Positions 28,356 to 37,853 of a stretch of 64,000 nt of DNA are shown piece by piece. Made by a program: the position numbers and the translations under genes. Origin of the DNA: Ogataea parapolymorpha DL-1 (Eukaryota > Ascomycota > Pichiomycetes > Pichiales > Pichiaceae); assembly GCF_000187245.1 (NCBI RefSeq), contig NC_027862.1:372001-436000 (forward strand), written 5' to 3'. Each line of letters begins with the position of its first letter. Position 1 is the first letter of the stretch. The notes under the pieces are model-generated. The model was not told where the DNA came from. It saw only the letters and a list, made by a program, of their open reading frames with translations, and searched no databases.

Positions 28356-29159
28356 ATGGCGCCATTACCTCCACTGACAGAATCTCTTATTCCTTTTTTA
28401 GATCCATACCTGCCACGAAAAGTTCCGATAACATTACTAAATAAAGCCGAAACTGATGAAAATCCTCCGTTTATTACTTTAACATTTGCACAATCCATCG
28501 ATTCAAGGATCAGTAGCTCTCCTGGCGTCAGAACTTCGATTTCGCATCTAGAAACTAAAACTATGACCCATTATCTACGATCGAAGCACGACGCCATACT
28601 CGTTGGAATCGGTACTTTCCTGGCTGATGATCCAAGTCTGAATTGCCGTTTCAAGATAAATGATGACGACCCGAATCATTTGATAAGACCTGTCATTATT
28701 GACCCCACATTCAAACTGGGCCCTTTTTATGAAAATTCTAAACTCAGACAAGCTTACTTGGAGAAAAAAGGTCTTCCGCCAATTGTTTTAGTGAAATTGT
28801 CCACAATAAAATCAAACCCCGAAATCGAGAGCTTTTGCAATCACCATGATATTGTGCTACTTCCATTGGAGAGTGAGCCAGCATCCAGATTTCAATGGAT
28901 GGTAGTTTTCAGAGAATTGAAGAAGCGATCCATCAGGTCAGTCATGGTTGAAGGAGGCGCATCGGTAATTAACAGTTTGCTATTATCCAGAGATTCGAGT
29001 AGTGGGAAGCCTCTGATTAATTCATTAATAATAACCATCGGTCCAGTTTTCTTGGGCAAATCAGGAGTTGAAGTGTCCCCTTGTAAAGAACTCCGCCTTA
29101 TAGACGTATCTTGGTGGACCGGGGTGCAGGATTCTGTGATATGTAGTCACCTGAACTGA
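28356..29159 (+). CDS. RIB7: Diaminohydroxyphosphoribosylamino-pyrimidine reductase (riboflavin synthesis)
   Basis: Reduces the ribosylamino side chain of the pyrimidine intermediate with NADPH in the fungal riboflavin pathway. Length is 267 aa from the first ATG (28356). Conserved blocks are LTFAQSIDSRI, GVRTSISHLETKTMTHYLRS, HDAILVGIGTFLADDPSLNC, RSVMVEGGASVINSLL and the end DVSWWTGVQD, all matching Saccharomyces Rib7 closely. It is a RibD C-terminal-type reductase without a deaminase domain. It is convergent with RPB5; RIB7 and RPB5 are also convergent neighbours in Saccharomyces. Confidence 0.95.
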   Translation: MAPLPPLTESLIPFLDPYLPRKVPITLLNKAETDENPPFITLTFAQSIDSRISSSPGVRTSISHLETKTMTHYLRSKHDAILVGIGTFLADDPSLNCRFKINDDDPNHLIRPVIIDPTFKLGPFYENSKLRQAYLEKKGLPPIVLVKLSTIKSNPEIESFCNHHDIVLLPLESEPASRFQWMVVFRELKKRSIRSVMVEGGASVINSLLLSRDSSSGKPLINSLIITIGPVFLGKSGVEVSPCKELRLIDVSWWTGVQDSVICSHLN

Positions 29160-29257
29160 TGGTATTTTTCAAGAAATGTTAGCTTTAAGTTACTCGAGTA
29201 AATGCTAGATTGATTAATTTCGTTCATTGTGACGTATCTTTTATACAGCGATCAACC

Positions 29258-29902
29258 TTAAAGACAAATTCTGTAGGATGCGTATCTTCCAGACGTCTCG
29301 GATCTTCTAATAATCTTCACAACCTGTCCCCGACGGAGTCCCAAGTATCGAGCAACAGGATCTTCTCTTTGAATTCTGGGTAATTGAGATTCTTTTAATC
29401 TATACCGCGCCAACAATTCTTTTTTCTCCTCAGTTGACAGTCTGATATGTTTGGGAACTAATTCGTGGTGAGTAATGTTGACTATGATGTCGGCTTCCTG
29501 AAATGTCTCGATAATGGCTGGTTCCGCAACCGCGATCGCTTTTGTGGCCGAAGGAGTCATGTTCTGCTGATAGATAAAAATACCAGTGGCAAAATTCTTG
29601 TCTGCGATATGCTGGCAGAAATTCTTCATAGTAGTTATTCCAACAGAAGGCTCATCGCAGAATTCAACCCATAATGGTCCCAAGTCTCCATATTTCTCTG
29701 CAGCTTCTTGAGAAGCATTTGCTTGAAATGACATAAGTTTTCTTTGTGGCATTCCCATGGAATCACATATCTTTTCTCTGAATTGGTCAAGAGAAATATC
29801 AATTTCCTCTTGTGTTATGTAATACCCACGGTCTCTCACCATTTCCTTCACAGTCCTGTAAGCCCTCCATAATCGAGAGGTAGTGCGTTCAATGTCATCC
29901 AT
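29258..29902 (-). CDS. RPB5: RNA polymerase subunit RPB5 (ABC27)
   Basis: Subunit shared by RNA polymerases I, II and III, sitting in the lower jaw. Length is 214 aa (Saccharomyces Rpb5 is 215). The eukaryote-specific N-terminal jaw domain starts [27 protein letters not shown]. The archaeal RpoH-like C-terminal domain includes [31 protein letters not shown] and the end [11 protein letters not shown]. The protein is nearly colinear with the family. Its 3' end faces RIB7 across 98 bp. Confidence 0.97.
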   Translation of the reverse strand: MDDIERTTSRLWRAYRTVKEMVRDRGYYITQEEIDISLDQFREKICDSMGMPQRKLMSFQANASQEAAEKYGDLGPLWVEFCDEPSVGITTMKNFCQHIADKNFATGIFIYQQNMTPSATKAIAVAEPAIIETFQEADIIVNITHHELVPKHIRLSTEEKKELLARYRLKESQLPRIQREDPVARYLGLRRGQVVKIIRRSETSGRYASYRICL

Positions 29903-30106
29903 ATTTGAGCGTATTTTCTAATAAGGATTGGCAAGGATCAGTGATATGCTCTCAACTAGCTAGCGCAATATTGAAATATTCCAGATTGATAGACACCCAC
30001 GCCTTAACAAGTTTACAAGGCTGATCTTGAGCTAACCAAATTCACCGAAACGAAAAAAACTTTTAAAAAATAATTATACATTGTCTTCCGGGTAACTAAC
30101 AATAGA

Positions 30107-33052
30107 TCAGTTTTCAAAGTTGAACACTAATTCAGTGTCTGCACTTGTCCTCCATATTCGAGTCTTCACCGTAAGCAGAGTCATACGAGGGTCCAGCTTA
30201 TGACCCTTACACCATAATTCGATTCTCTTTTCCTGCAATGATTCCGGTAGCTTTTCTTTGACAAATTCACACACTCTTGCAATTCGTAACTGTTGATAAG
30301 CATTTAGGCGGTGTGAATCGAAACCTTCCAGACTTTCAACTTTAATCGACGGATGGGGAACAAGTAAGAATACAATTTTTGGAGTTTCTTTGACAGTGGC
30401 GTAACCAAATAACAAGTATTTGAGAGCCCATAAAGGCATAATCTTCTCAAGTGCTTGATAGTTAATTTCAATTTCTGATTTTCGGAAACTGAACAAAGCT
30501 TTTGTTTCCGTCTTACCCTTTTCGTTTATGACTATAAGAACATCGTTGGACTGGGTAACTTCAGGGTTATGATCAACATCGATTTTGGGCTTGAGTTGAC
30601 CTGAAGCGACATAGTTTTGTAATTCACTGTAGCTGCTAACATTAGGCAATATGTCTGCCTCCGTCAACTTTTTGGGCTGTTCAGTGGAAGAAGCCTCATT
30701 GTTCAAGGGAGAAGCCGTGCTAGGAGAAGCAGCTTTGACCTTGCTGAAGAACTTTCGTTTTGACTTTTCCTTGTCCACTTCGGATGACTTCTCACCAATG
30801 GAGTCATTGACACTTGCCAGAGAAACCAGATTTTCTTTGTTAATAACTTTCGATAATACATTCGACGAACTCGTGGAAACGCGTCGAATGGTAGTCTGAT
30901 TACCAGAAAAACTAGCAGTTCTCGTCCTGAGAGAATCTCTCTCATAATCAGCAAAACCAAGAAATAAGGACTTTAGTACCAACTTTCCAATATTCAGCTT
31001 CGTCGATTCTGGTTCCATATTTTCATCATAGTCAAATCTGAAATTCTTATATTCCATCTCAAATTCGTCTAAGTAGATATCGCAGCTAGCAAAATTTGAT
31101 TCCTCCATAGTAATCACCAATTTCCCAGCTTTTGCATGAGCGCTACACCACATCGGAAGAGATTCCATAGTTTGGATACTTTGAATAAATTCGTCAAATA
31201 GTGTATCAATGTCCATTTGTGCTGCTTTGTTACCATGATCAGATAAATGTATCTCTTTTTTAAGCGAGCAATCTATGACATCAAAAATGTACATCTTGCC
31301 ACCATCATCCAAGGCGGCCACATGTCGGCGATTATTCAGCATTCGGCATTTAATTATTCCATGTTTTCCACGCAAAACCTCAATCGGCTTGGAATTGTAA
31401 GGAACCACAGAAACGTATCCATCTGGTAGTTTTTGAAAGAGGATGTCTAAAGGTTTTTTGCCAAACTTATTCCGTATTGTATTGTGGATTGAATCCTCGT
31501 AATCATCATTGATAATGAATTCAAAGCTTGGACCCCCGTTTAAATTGACGAAATATGATTGCCGTCCATCATCCAATTCTGATTCGCTTTCCGAATCGTT
31601 CGTAGTAATATTTCTCAAGCCACTTGCAGCGGATAAAGGGCCCCCAACTTCAAAGGTGGGCCTGTGTAATTTCATTTGTGATATCAAAGCATCATCGATG
31701 TAATCCAAATTTTCACTTGATAGTTGACTAGCTATGTCAAGGTTTTCCCCACGGGTGGTTTCGAATGAGTTTCGACTCGTTATATTCAACATCGACAAAT
31801 TTTTGTTGAGCTTGATGCCTTGGTAGAGCAACAATTTGTCTGTCTTGGGAATCGCCCAATTAGTAATGAATCCCAAATCACTATTTGCACTAGAGGCCCA
31901 TATAGAATTGCTGGAGCCTGTAATACTGAGAACTCCTGCTTTATCATATTGTCCATTTCTGTTCGAATTGAGTACAGAATGGGAATTCAAATCTGCAAGT
32001 GCGGTAGCTATGCCAAGATTTTGATTCATTCTAGAGTTCAAGTAATCCTCGTTGAAAATATCAAAGTCGCAGACGTTAGACGATCGTAAATCCGTTTTCA
32101 TTAGAAGGCCGTTCTTGTCACCTGAATAGAAAATGTCAAAATCTGATTGCTCCTCGGGCACATACAGCGACCAAACAGACGATTCATGTATGTCTAGATT
32201 CCTCATTATCCTGTTCGTCCTTAAGTCCCATAGCTTTATCGTCGCGTCGGATGACCCAGAAAGTATTCCACGTTCTTTCAGGCATATACTGCGAACGGCG
32301 TCTGTATGACCAATGAATGATCTTACTGGTTTTTTCATACTCCGTTTGTCAAATAAGTAAATAGTATGCGAAGGGCCTCCAGAAACTATCAAATTTCCGT
32401 GACAGCCAAGTGCATACACAGATCTGTTCTCTTCTGTCGCCGTGAAAGATGCTGATTCTTCTTGTTTCTCTATATCCCAAAGCCTAATCGACCTATCAAG
32501 ACCTCCCGAGACAAGCTCTTTTCGGTTGAAATTCATTGACTTGACATAGTCATTGTGAAAACCAACAGTTGAAATAACATTTGTCTCATAATTCCAAACT
32601 TTCACTGCTGAATCATGCGAACAAGATGCCACTAAAGAAGTTTGTGGAAGGACACACATATCAGTAATCCAATCTAAGTGCATTTGAGCCGACTTTATCG
32701 TTCTGTAACAGGTTTTTCGGGGCCTCACGAATTCCATTCCTCGGCGAATACTTTCCTCGAGAGATAAGATGACTGGTTCGTTGCTCAGATTATTTTTAAT
32801 GAAGCATTTGACTTCAGATGCGGTGAGGTCCAGTTGATCAAAGTCGTCATGGTCTGGATCTAATTCCAGCTCTTCAGTGGGAGAATGCATCAAAATCGTG
32901 CCATCTCTTCCACCCGAAAACAAGATCTCTCTGTTCAGGTCGTATTCAAGTGAGTTTACACCTAAAGAATGAGTACGAAAAGTGTTCGAGTCGATGACCG
33001 CTGTGTCTAAAATGTAGCTGATAGTGTATTTGGAATCCTTGAGTGAATTCAT
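30107..33052 (-). CDS. DUF1: WD40-repeat deubiquitinase cofactor (WDR48/UAF1 family)
   Basis: Homologue of yeast Duf1 and human WDR48/UAF1, which bind and activate ubiquitin proteases. Length is 981 aa. Seven or so WD repeats fill about residues 20-410 (e.g. HSLGVNSLEYD, AHMDWITDMC-type starts, SCSHDSAVKVWNYE, LSGSSDATIKLWDLR). A linker with Ser-rich stretches follows. The last 130 residues (about ADILPNVSSYSELQ to the end) form a ubiquitin-like or SUMO-like domain found in this family. The repeats are intact and the start is the first ATG after an upstream stop. Divergent from SIP5 across 510 bp. Confidence 0.85.
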   Translation of the reverse strand: MNSLKDSKYTISYILDTAVIDSNTFRTHSLGVNSLEYDLNREILFSGGRDGTILMHSPTEELELDPDHDDFDQLDLTASEVKCFIKNNLSNEPVILSLEESIRRGMEFVRPRKTCYRTIKSAQMHLDWITDMCVLPQTSLVASCSHDSAVKVWNYETNVISTVGFHNDYVKSMNFNRKELVSGGLDRSIRLWDIEKQEESASFTATEENRSVYALGCHGNLIVSGGPSHTIYLFDKRSMKKPVRSFIGHTDAVRSICLKERGILSGSSDATIKLWDLRTNRIMRNLDIHESSVWSLYVPEEQSDFDIFYSGDKNGLLMKTDLRSSNVCDFDIFNEDYLNSRMNQNLGIATALADLNSHSVLNSNRNGQYDKAGVLSITGSSNSIWASSANSDLGFITNWAIPKTDKLLLYQGIKLNKNLSMLNITSRNSFETTRGENLDIASQLSSENLDYIDDALISQMKLHRPTFEVGGPLSAASGLRNITTNDSESESELDDGRQSYFVNLNGGPSFEFIINDDYEDSIHNTIRNKFGKKPLDILFQKLPDGYVSVVPYNSKPIEVLRGKHGIIKCRMLNNRRHVAALDDGGKMYIFDVIDCSLKKEIHLSDHGNKAAQMDIDTLFDEFIQSIQTMESLPMWCSAHAKAGKLVITMEESNFASCDIYLDEFEMEYKNFRFDYDENMEPESTKLNIGKLVLKSLFLGFADYERDSLRTRTASFSGNQTTIRRVSTSSSNVLSKVINKENLVSLASVNDSIGEKSSEVDKEKSKRKFFSKVKAASPSTASPLNNEASSTEQPKKLTEADILPNVSSYSELQNYVASGQLKPKIDVDHNPEVTQSNDVLIVINEKGKTETKALFSFRKSEIEINYQALEKIMPLWALKYLLFGYATVKETPKIVFLLVPHPSIKVESLEGFDSHRLNAYQQLRIARVCEFVKEKLPESLQEKRIELWCKGHKLDPRMTLLTVKTRIWRTSADTELVFNFEN

Positions 33053-33562
33053 TGCAAAACTTGGTAAATCTCTTAACGTTTTTTACACATAAACTCTCTC
33101 AAAGTTGAGTGGATTGCGCACGTCGTCTCTAGCTAGCTCAGTTGAAAGTCGCGAACGTCAATTAGAAATATAACATGCATCCAATCTTACAAGCAAATAC
33201 ATCAAGCAACAATTTTTCAATATTTTATTGCCACCCCACCAAGTGACTTTTTCTGTATGTCGTGGGCAGCTCCAAGTGCAGCAAAAAAACCGAGCCTTTC
33301 CGATAATTTTTGAGGTGACACAGAACGATCTCCCTTATTCTACGTTTTTACTGATAGTGAACCTAATTGGGTTATCAATTAGCGCATAGTTCTAATAGTT
33401 TCCGAGACTTTGAACTACTCTTTACCAGTTGGACTATTCCTAAGCATAGGTGGCGAAGCATCAGGAAGCACCCACAAACATTAATAATTTATTGTTGTTC
33501 GCGATCGCAGACTTGTGAGTTTCCTTGACTACAAAAGTATAGAGGCTTGAACTTAGGTCAAT
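33053..33562. promoter_or_regulatory. Divergent DUF1/SIP5 promoter region
   Basis: This 510-bp region lies between two divergent start codons. It is AT-rich with a GTCGCGAACG segment near 33149. No ORF or RNA gene was recognised. Confidence 0.35.
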
Positions 33563-35065
33563 ATGGGCAATACACCAGCGAAAGAAACACGTTCTCCATC
33601 GGGATCCTTTTCAAAAGACAATGTAGCATCGCCCAAATCTCTGGTCGGCTTGTCTAAAAGAAAGAAAGAGAGAGATAGGGAAAAACGAAGACAAAAGGAA
33701 CAGCATATGCTGGATCTAATTGTTCGCTATCAGGAGAATGTAGATGGAGACTATCTAGCACCATATGGAAACTATAAAGATGGTCTGAATTATAAAACAG
33801 ATGTTGTTCGAGAATTGATAATTGAGAGAAAGCTCGCTCCATTTTATACACCATTGGAAGATTTTGACGAAAACTGGACAGACAGTGAACTTCTCAGTCG
33901 CCTCAAGCGCCTGAAACTACATGCACCAACAAGTGAGTCATTTTTGGATGAGGATGAAGATCCAGATGATCATAAAATACATCAAAGTGCTAGTTCCATG
34001 CGAAGAAAAGAACATAAGGCATTCAAACGTCATCTTTCCGAAATGTCAATAAAGTTCCAGCGTGATGCAGAGTCTCGATTTACTAGAGACAAATCAGTGA
34101 GTGAAAGCGGGATCAAAAGTTATCCGAACATCCCCTCAGACGACCTTCTGTTGACGCTATACCGGAACGCTGTTGAATGTCCCATATGTTTTCTTTATTA
34201 CCCTCCGAACCTCAATTTGTCGAGATGTTGTGTTCAACCAATATGTACGGAATGTTTTGTTCAATTGAAACGCTTAGATCCACATCCACCTCACGACGAA
34301 GGAGCTGCGCCTAATACTTCGAGTGATTCGGAGAAAATTGCTGAAGAGCTTATTAGCGAGCCAGTGAATTGTCCGTTCTGTGCAATGTCTGATTTTGGCG
34401 TGACTTACTCGCCGCCTAACCTATGGACTGGTATCGGCGGACGACCGCCGAGAGATTTCAATTTTATACCACATGTGATTCACGAAGATCCCGAAACCAA
34501 CCAGGGTCCTAGTCGTTCTCGCGAATATCAAAGGAAAGCTTCTCTTAGCTATGCGATGACGAAGTCTCACTCTGCATCAGGCACTCCACCTAAAAAGTCT
34601 ACTATATTCTCGGAGTACAGGACGAACCAAGGTCAAAAGAGTTTTGAGGACTCAGTGTCCATAAATTCTAAGAATAGTGATAATAGTTCTCAAACCAAAA
34701 ACGTTGAAGGTTTTGATCCTGCACGGAGAAGAAGAGGTTCTCTGCCTGCGACGGCGCCTGGAGTAATAACAGTGGACCTCATCCATCCTGATTGGGAGCA
34801 GAAATTACTGAATGCGAAATCAAAACTGGCAAGGAGATCTGCTGCTGCAACTGCTTTGCATGCGTCATCTTTAATCTATGACCGAGATGAATCTCAGCAT
34901 ACGTATACGAGCAGGCTCGAAAGGTCGTACCGGAGAAGCGATAGCTCAAATGGGAATGATCACAATAGTCATACAAGCATTGAAGAAAGAATGATAGAAG
35001 AAGCTCTCAAGTTGTCATTGCTTGACGAAGAAGAAAGAAAGTTGAAAGAGCGTTTGAAGAGATAA
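33563..35065 (+). CDS. SIP5: SIP5-like zinc-finger protein, predicted N-myristoylated
   Basis: Sip5 in Saccharomyces interacts with the Snf1 kinase and the Reg1/Glc7 phosphatase. Length is 500 aa. It starts MGNTPAKE, a good N-myristoylation signal. A charged region follows, then a RING-like zinc-binding segment (about 210-290). This includes AVECPICFLYYPPNLNLSRC, VQPICTECFVQLKR and VNCPFCAMSDFGVTYSPP, which are diagnostic of the Sip5 family. The C-terminal third is Ser-rich and ends in a charged helix (ERMIEEALKLSLLDEEERK) that resembles a ubiquitin-interacting motif. The extension past the finger matches family members. Confidence 0.87.
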   Translation: MGNTPAKETRSPSGSFSKDNVASPKSLVGLSKRKKERDREKRRQKEQHMLDLIVRYQENVDGDYLAPYGNYKDGLNYKTDVVRELIIERKLAPFYTPLEDFDENWTDSELLSRLKRLKLHAPTSESFLDEDEDPDDHKIHQSASSMRRKEHKAFKRHLSEMSIKFQRDAESRFTRDKSVSESGIKSYPNIPSDDLLLTLYRNAVECPICFLYYPPNLNLSRCCVQPICTECFVQLKRLDPHPPHDEGAAPNTSSDSEKIAEELISEPVNCPFCAMSDFGVTYSPPNLWTGIGGRPPRDFNFIPHVIHEDPETNQGPSRSREYQRKASLSYAMTKSHSASGTPPKKSTIFSEYRTNQGQKSFEDSVSINSKNSDNSSQTKNVEGFDPARRRRGSLPATAPGVITVDLIHPDWEQKLLNAKSKLARRSAAATALHASSLIYDRDESQHTYTSRLERSYRRSDSSNGNDHNSHTSIEERMIEEALKLSLLDEEERKLKERLKR

Positions 35066-35591
35066 GGGCCAATTGATGGTTAATGCGTTGTTGAGAATGA
35101 AGCTACGATATAACATTTGTTTAATTAACTATTTAAGAAATCGAATTTTGTACACTATTTGCTGTTTCATACTTTGTGATTCCGGAATCAGGGCAACCAA
35201 ATAAGGAAGACCCAAGCATCGCCGTATTCCTGAACCTAAACCATTGATACACATCTTAATTCCCACCGTCATCGAATGGTGTTGATTTGTGGACCTCGTT
35301 TAGCCATCTATGTCCTTAAAAAAATATGACATGATGACGTAAGAAATATTTTGCTCTACGCTCACTGCCAAAGTAAAGCTTCAGTTATAATTGATCAATA
35401 AAAAGTAATTTAAAAGCTACTACACCTTTTAACAAATTTTTGGTCTCTCAGGAACTTTTCTTGACAACCTATACTTATTATTACAAACTGCTGCTGGGTT
35501 TCCTGCTGCAGTCACACTTTTATTTTCAGCTAAAAGCCGTTAGCTTCTTTAATCAAAACTCCGAGATCTAGCAAGCGTTGGTCAATGGAAA
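35066..35591. promoter_or_regulatory. Upstream region of the GATA-factor gene
   Basis: This 526-bp AT-rich stretch is followed by an upstream ATG at 35585, seven bases before the main start and in another frame. No other ORF or RNA gene was recognised. Confidence 0.4.
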
Positions 35592-35656
35592 ATGGAATCC
35601 AATTCAATATGGGACATATACATGTCAGCCAAAAATATATTGCCACTCTATCCTAG
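35585..35656 (+). promoter_or_regulatory. Overlapping upstream ORF at the GATA-factor start
   Basis: ATG at 35585 opens 23 codons to TAG at 35654-35656, overlapping the first 65 bases of the GATA gene in the +1 frame. Scanning ribosomes meet this ATG first (context CAATGG against AAATGG for the main start), so leaky scanning would be needed for the transcription factor. Whether it lies in the 5' UTR is unproven. Confidence 0.4.
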
Positions 35657-37421
35657 AATCGAAAACAGAAATTTGAGGGAAGAGAACATGAAAATACAAC
35701 AGGAGCTTTGTGCCAAGCCGGGTGATAAAAGCCAAAGGCAGCTTAACGGAACTGCCCTTACTCCATGTTCAAACTCACATGTTTCCTCTTCACCTATCGC
35801 AATGAAGAATTATCAAAGCTACAGTTGCAAGCAAGAGCTTACAAAGAATGCTGTCGGAGAAGGATTTTCATCCGATAGCAACATGAGTTGTTCTAATTTG
35901 ATAACACCGCCAAGTGACCTTCAAACCAGCGTTCAGCCTGCAACTTCTTCACCAGCAACGAATTCAAATTTTGTCACACCTATATCTATGTCTGAAAGCC
36001 CCAAAGGTGCGCAGAGTAAAAAGACGAGGGAGCTGAATGATATGTTACAACTGAACTTAGATGATTTGTTGGACCTTAGGAACGACAGAACACTTTTTTG
36101 TGATCATGATCCTGAACTATTCAAAAAGTACCCTGGCACACTTTCGAACAATCTAAACCAGTTCAAGTCATCGCCGTCCGTTTCATCACAAAATATGACC
36201 GTTTTCTCGCAAAAATCAGAAGGTTTCGGAAGAAACTCTTTGGATTCAAAGTCACAATCCTCGAGTGCTGAATGGGACAACTCGATTTCTTTAGCATCCA
36301 ACCCTAAAGATATTGGCGTGACCAGACAGGCACCCGATAGTCGACAAAGTCATTCAGATAGATTTTCTGTTACTCCTCCATCGAAGCCTCTCTCCAAGTG
36401 TTTCAATTGTGGGACTACTAAAACCCCTCTTTGGCGAAGAGACTCCCAGGGCAATACTCTTTGTAACGCATGTGGCTTATTCCAAAAGCTCCACGGTACC
36501 ATGAGACCTTTATCACTAAAGACGGACATCATCAAGAAGCGAAATTCGAAGCGGCAATCCTTTAGCCAAATCCAACAGGGAACTATATTCAACAAGCAAT
36601 TTGGTATTAGTCCTTCGACCACTACAACGCAACAGAAAATGGCTTTTCAAGGTAGTCCACAAACGCTGACCAATTCTGAGATGCTTGGGGCGCTTCAAGC
36701 AAGCACACTTCAAGCAAGCATTCACCCTAGTTTGATTGCCAATCAAAATGTGATCTTGTCTCAGAACCACGCTGACTCATCGAACTATATTCAGAGGTCA
36801 AGTATGGATTCGTCATACGACAATCAAAATGTCCCTCATCTTGGATCACAACCTGGGCACTTTTATCATTCAGCAGGAAATAAACATGCAGTTCCCTCGG
36901 TTAACAACAGTCGATCAAGAAATGTCCCAATTCTCCCTAAACCGTCCAACAGATTTCCGCAATCACTTTCGAATCCAAATACTCCATTAGCAACCACTCC
37001 TATCGCTCCTCACTCTCCAACAGGTTATTCTCCGACAAACTCAGGATCGCTCCTTTACTCTGTGAATCATTCTCAGCCTCAAGACATACCACGATTTAAG
37101 AGGCTCAAATCCAGGAGTTGTCTGTCTGCTGTTTCTGATGCATCATCTCCTCCTTCGGCACCCATGCTTTCTAACTTTTCATCCAGACAAGGGTCTATCC
37201 CCAACAACCTCTATCACGACATACAGGCCAAACGAGGGATTGTTAGTCAGGAATCATTTACTGATGATGCTTCAGTCCGCTTGAATTCTGTGGTTGATGG
37301 CGATATCAACTTTGGGAGATCTAAATATTACAAACACGCGTCTTATGATCCGTCTATCGTCGACTCTAAAGATGAAAGTTGCACGTTCAAAGATCTCGAT
37401 TGGTTGAAGTTTGATGTTTAA
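35592..37421 (+). CDS. GAT1: GATA-type zinc-finger transcription factor (Gat1/Gln3/AreA class)
   Basis: Likely activator of nitrogen-catabolite-repressed genes through GATA sites. Length is 609 aa. The N-terminal segment [30 protein letters not shown] matches the conserved AreA/Gln3 N-terminal motif in form. A single type-IV zinc finger occupies about 270-294 (C270, C273, C291, C294; CX2CX17CX2C, with TPLWRRD and [13 protein letters not shown]), followed by a basic tail (KKRNSKR). The rest is Ser/Asn/Gln-rich, as in activators. A single finger of this type and the N-terminal motif point to Gat1 or Gln3; I cannot decide between them. Confidence 0.85.
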   Translation: MESNSIWDIYMSAKNILPLYPRIENRNLREENMKIQQELCAKPGDKSQRQLNGTALTPCSNSHVSSSPIAMKNYQSYSCKQELTKNAVGEGFSSDSNMSCSNLITPPSDLQTSVQPATSSPATNSNFVTPISMSESPKGAQSKKTRELNDMLQLNLDDLLDLRNDRTLFCDHDPELFKKYPGTLSNNLNQFKSSPSVSSQNMTVFSQKSEGFGRNSLDSKSQSSSAEWDNSISLASNPKDIGVTRQAPDSRQSHSDRFSVTPPSKPLSKCFNCGTTKTPLWRRDSQGNTLCNACGLFQKLHGTMRPLSLKTDIIKKRNSKRQSFSQIQQGTIFNKQFGISPSTTTTQQKMAFQGSPQTLTNSEMLGALQASTLQASIHPSLIANQNVILSQNHADSSNYIQRSSMDSSYDNQNVPHLGSQPGHFYHSAGNKHAVPSVNNSRSRNVPILPKPSNRFPQSLSNPNTPLATTPIAPHSPTGYSPTNSGSLLYSVNHSQPQDIPRFKRLKSRSCLSAVSDASSPPSAPMLSNFSSRQGSIPNNLYHDIQAKRGIVSQESFTDDASVRLNSVVDGDINFGRSKYYKHASYDPSIVDSKDESCTFKDLDWLKFDV

Positions 37422-37853
37422 AGGTCAACCAATGTTTTTCAATACAGAATTACATGGATATATATCGCTTTTTTCAACTTGAAGACCTGACTTTTTGAAG
37501 TGGGCATTCCAGACAGTCTTGATTTTCATCGCGCTTTGAGTCTTGCTGCTGTTCCTGCTTCGCCCATGTATCCTCCTCTGTCTCGTTTGTGTAATAGATA
37601 TGGATCATCTGATTTTCTTCCTTCCCTACTTTTAGAGCTATATATCTTCATTCTCTCTTTTAAACTGGTCTCTGGGCGTGTTTTTAACAAGTAGTTTATA
37701 GATCTATAAACTCGGATTGTAACACTTTTTCTAATTTTTTTTTTTGTTGTTTGGAGAGCATTGACACTGAAAGAGGTGTTTGAAAGCTCTAACAACTGAA
37801 AGTCTCACCAGGTTGATGATAACTGCTCTGCACGACTGATTAAGTCTCTTGAA
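37422..37853. promoter_or_regulatory. MEX67 upstream region
   Basis: This 432-bp stretch holds a pyrimidine-rich block (around 37555-37630) and a T10 run ending near 37745. Short ORFs here look like chance. A TGATGA/CTGA pair near 37812-37840 is too close together for a C/D snoRNA. Confidence 0.35.

Noticed and set aside
37812..37840. C/D snoRNA-like TGATGA and CTGA
   Set aside because: The boxes are about 25 nt apart, too close for a guide RNA, with no terminal stem.
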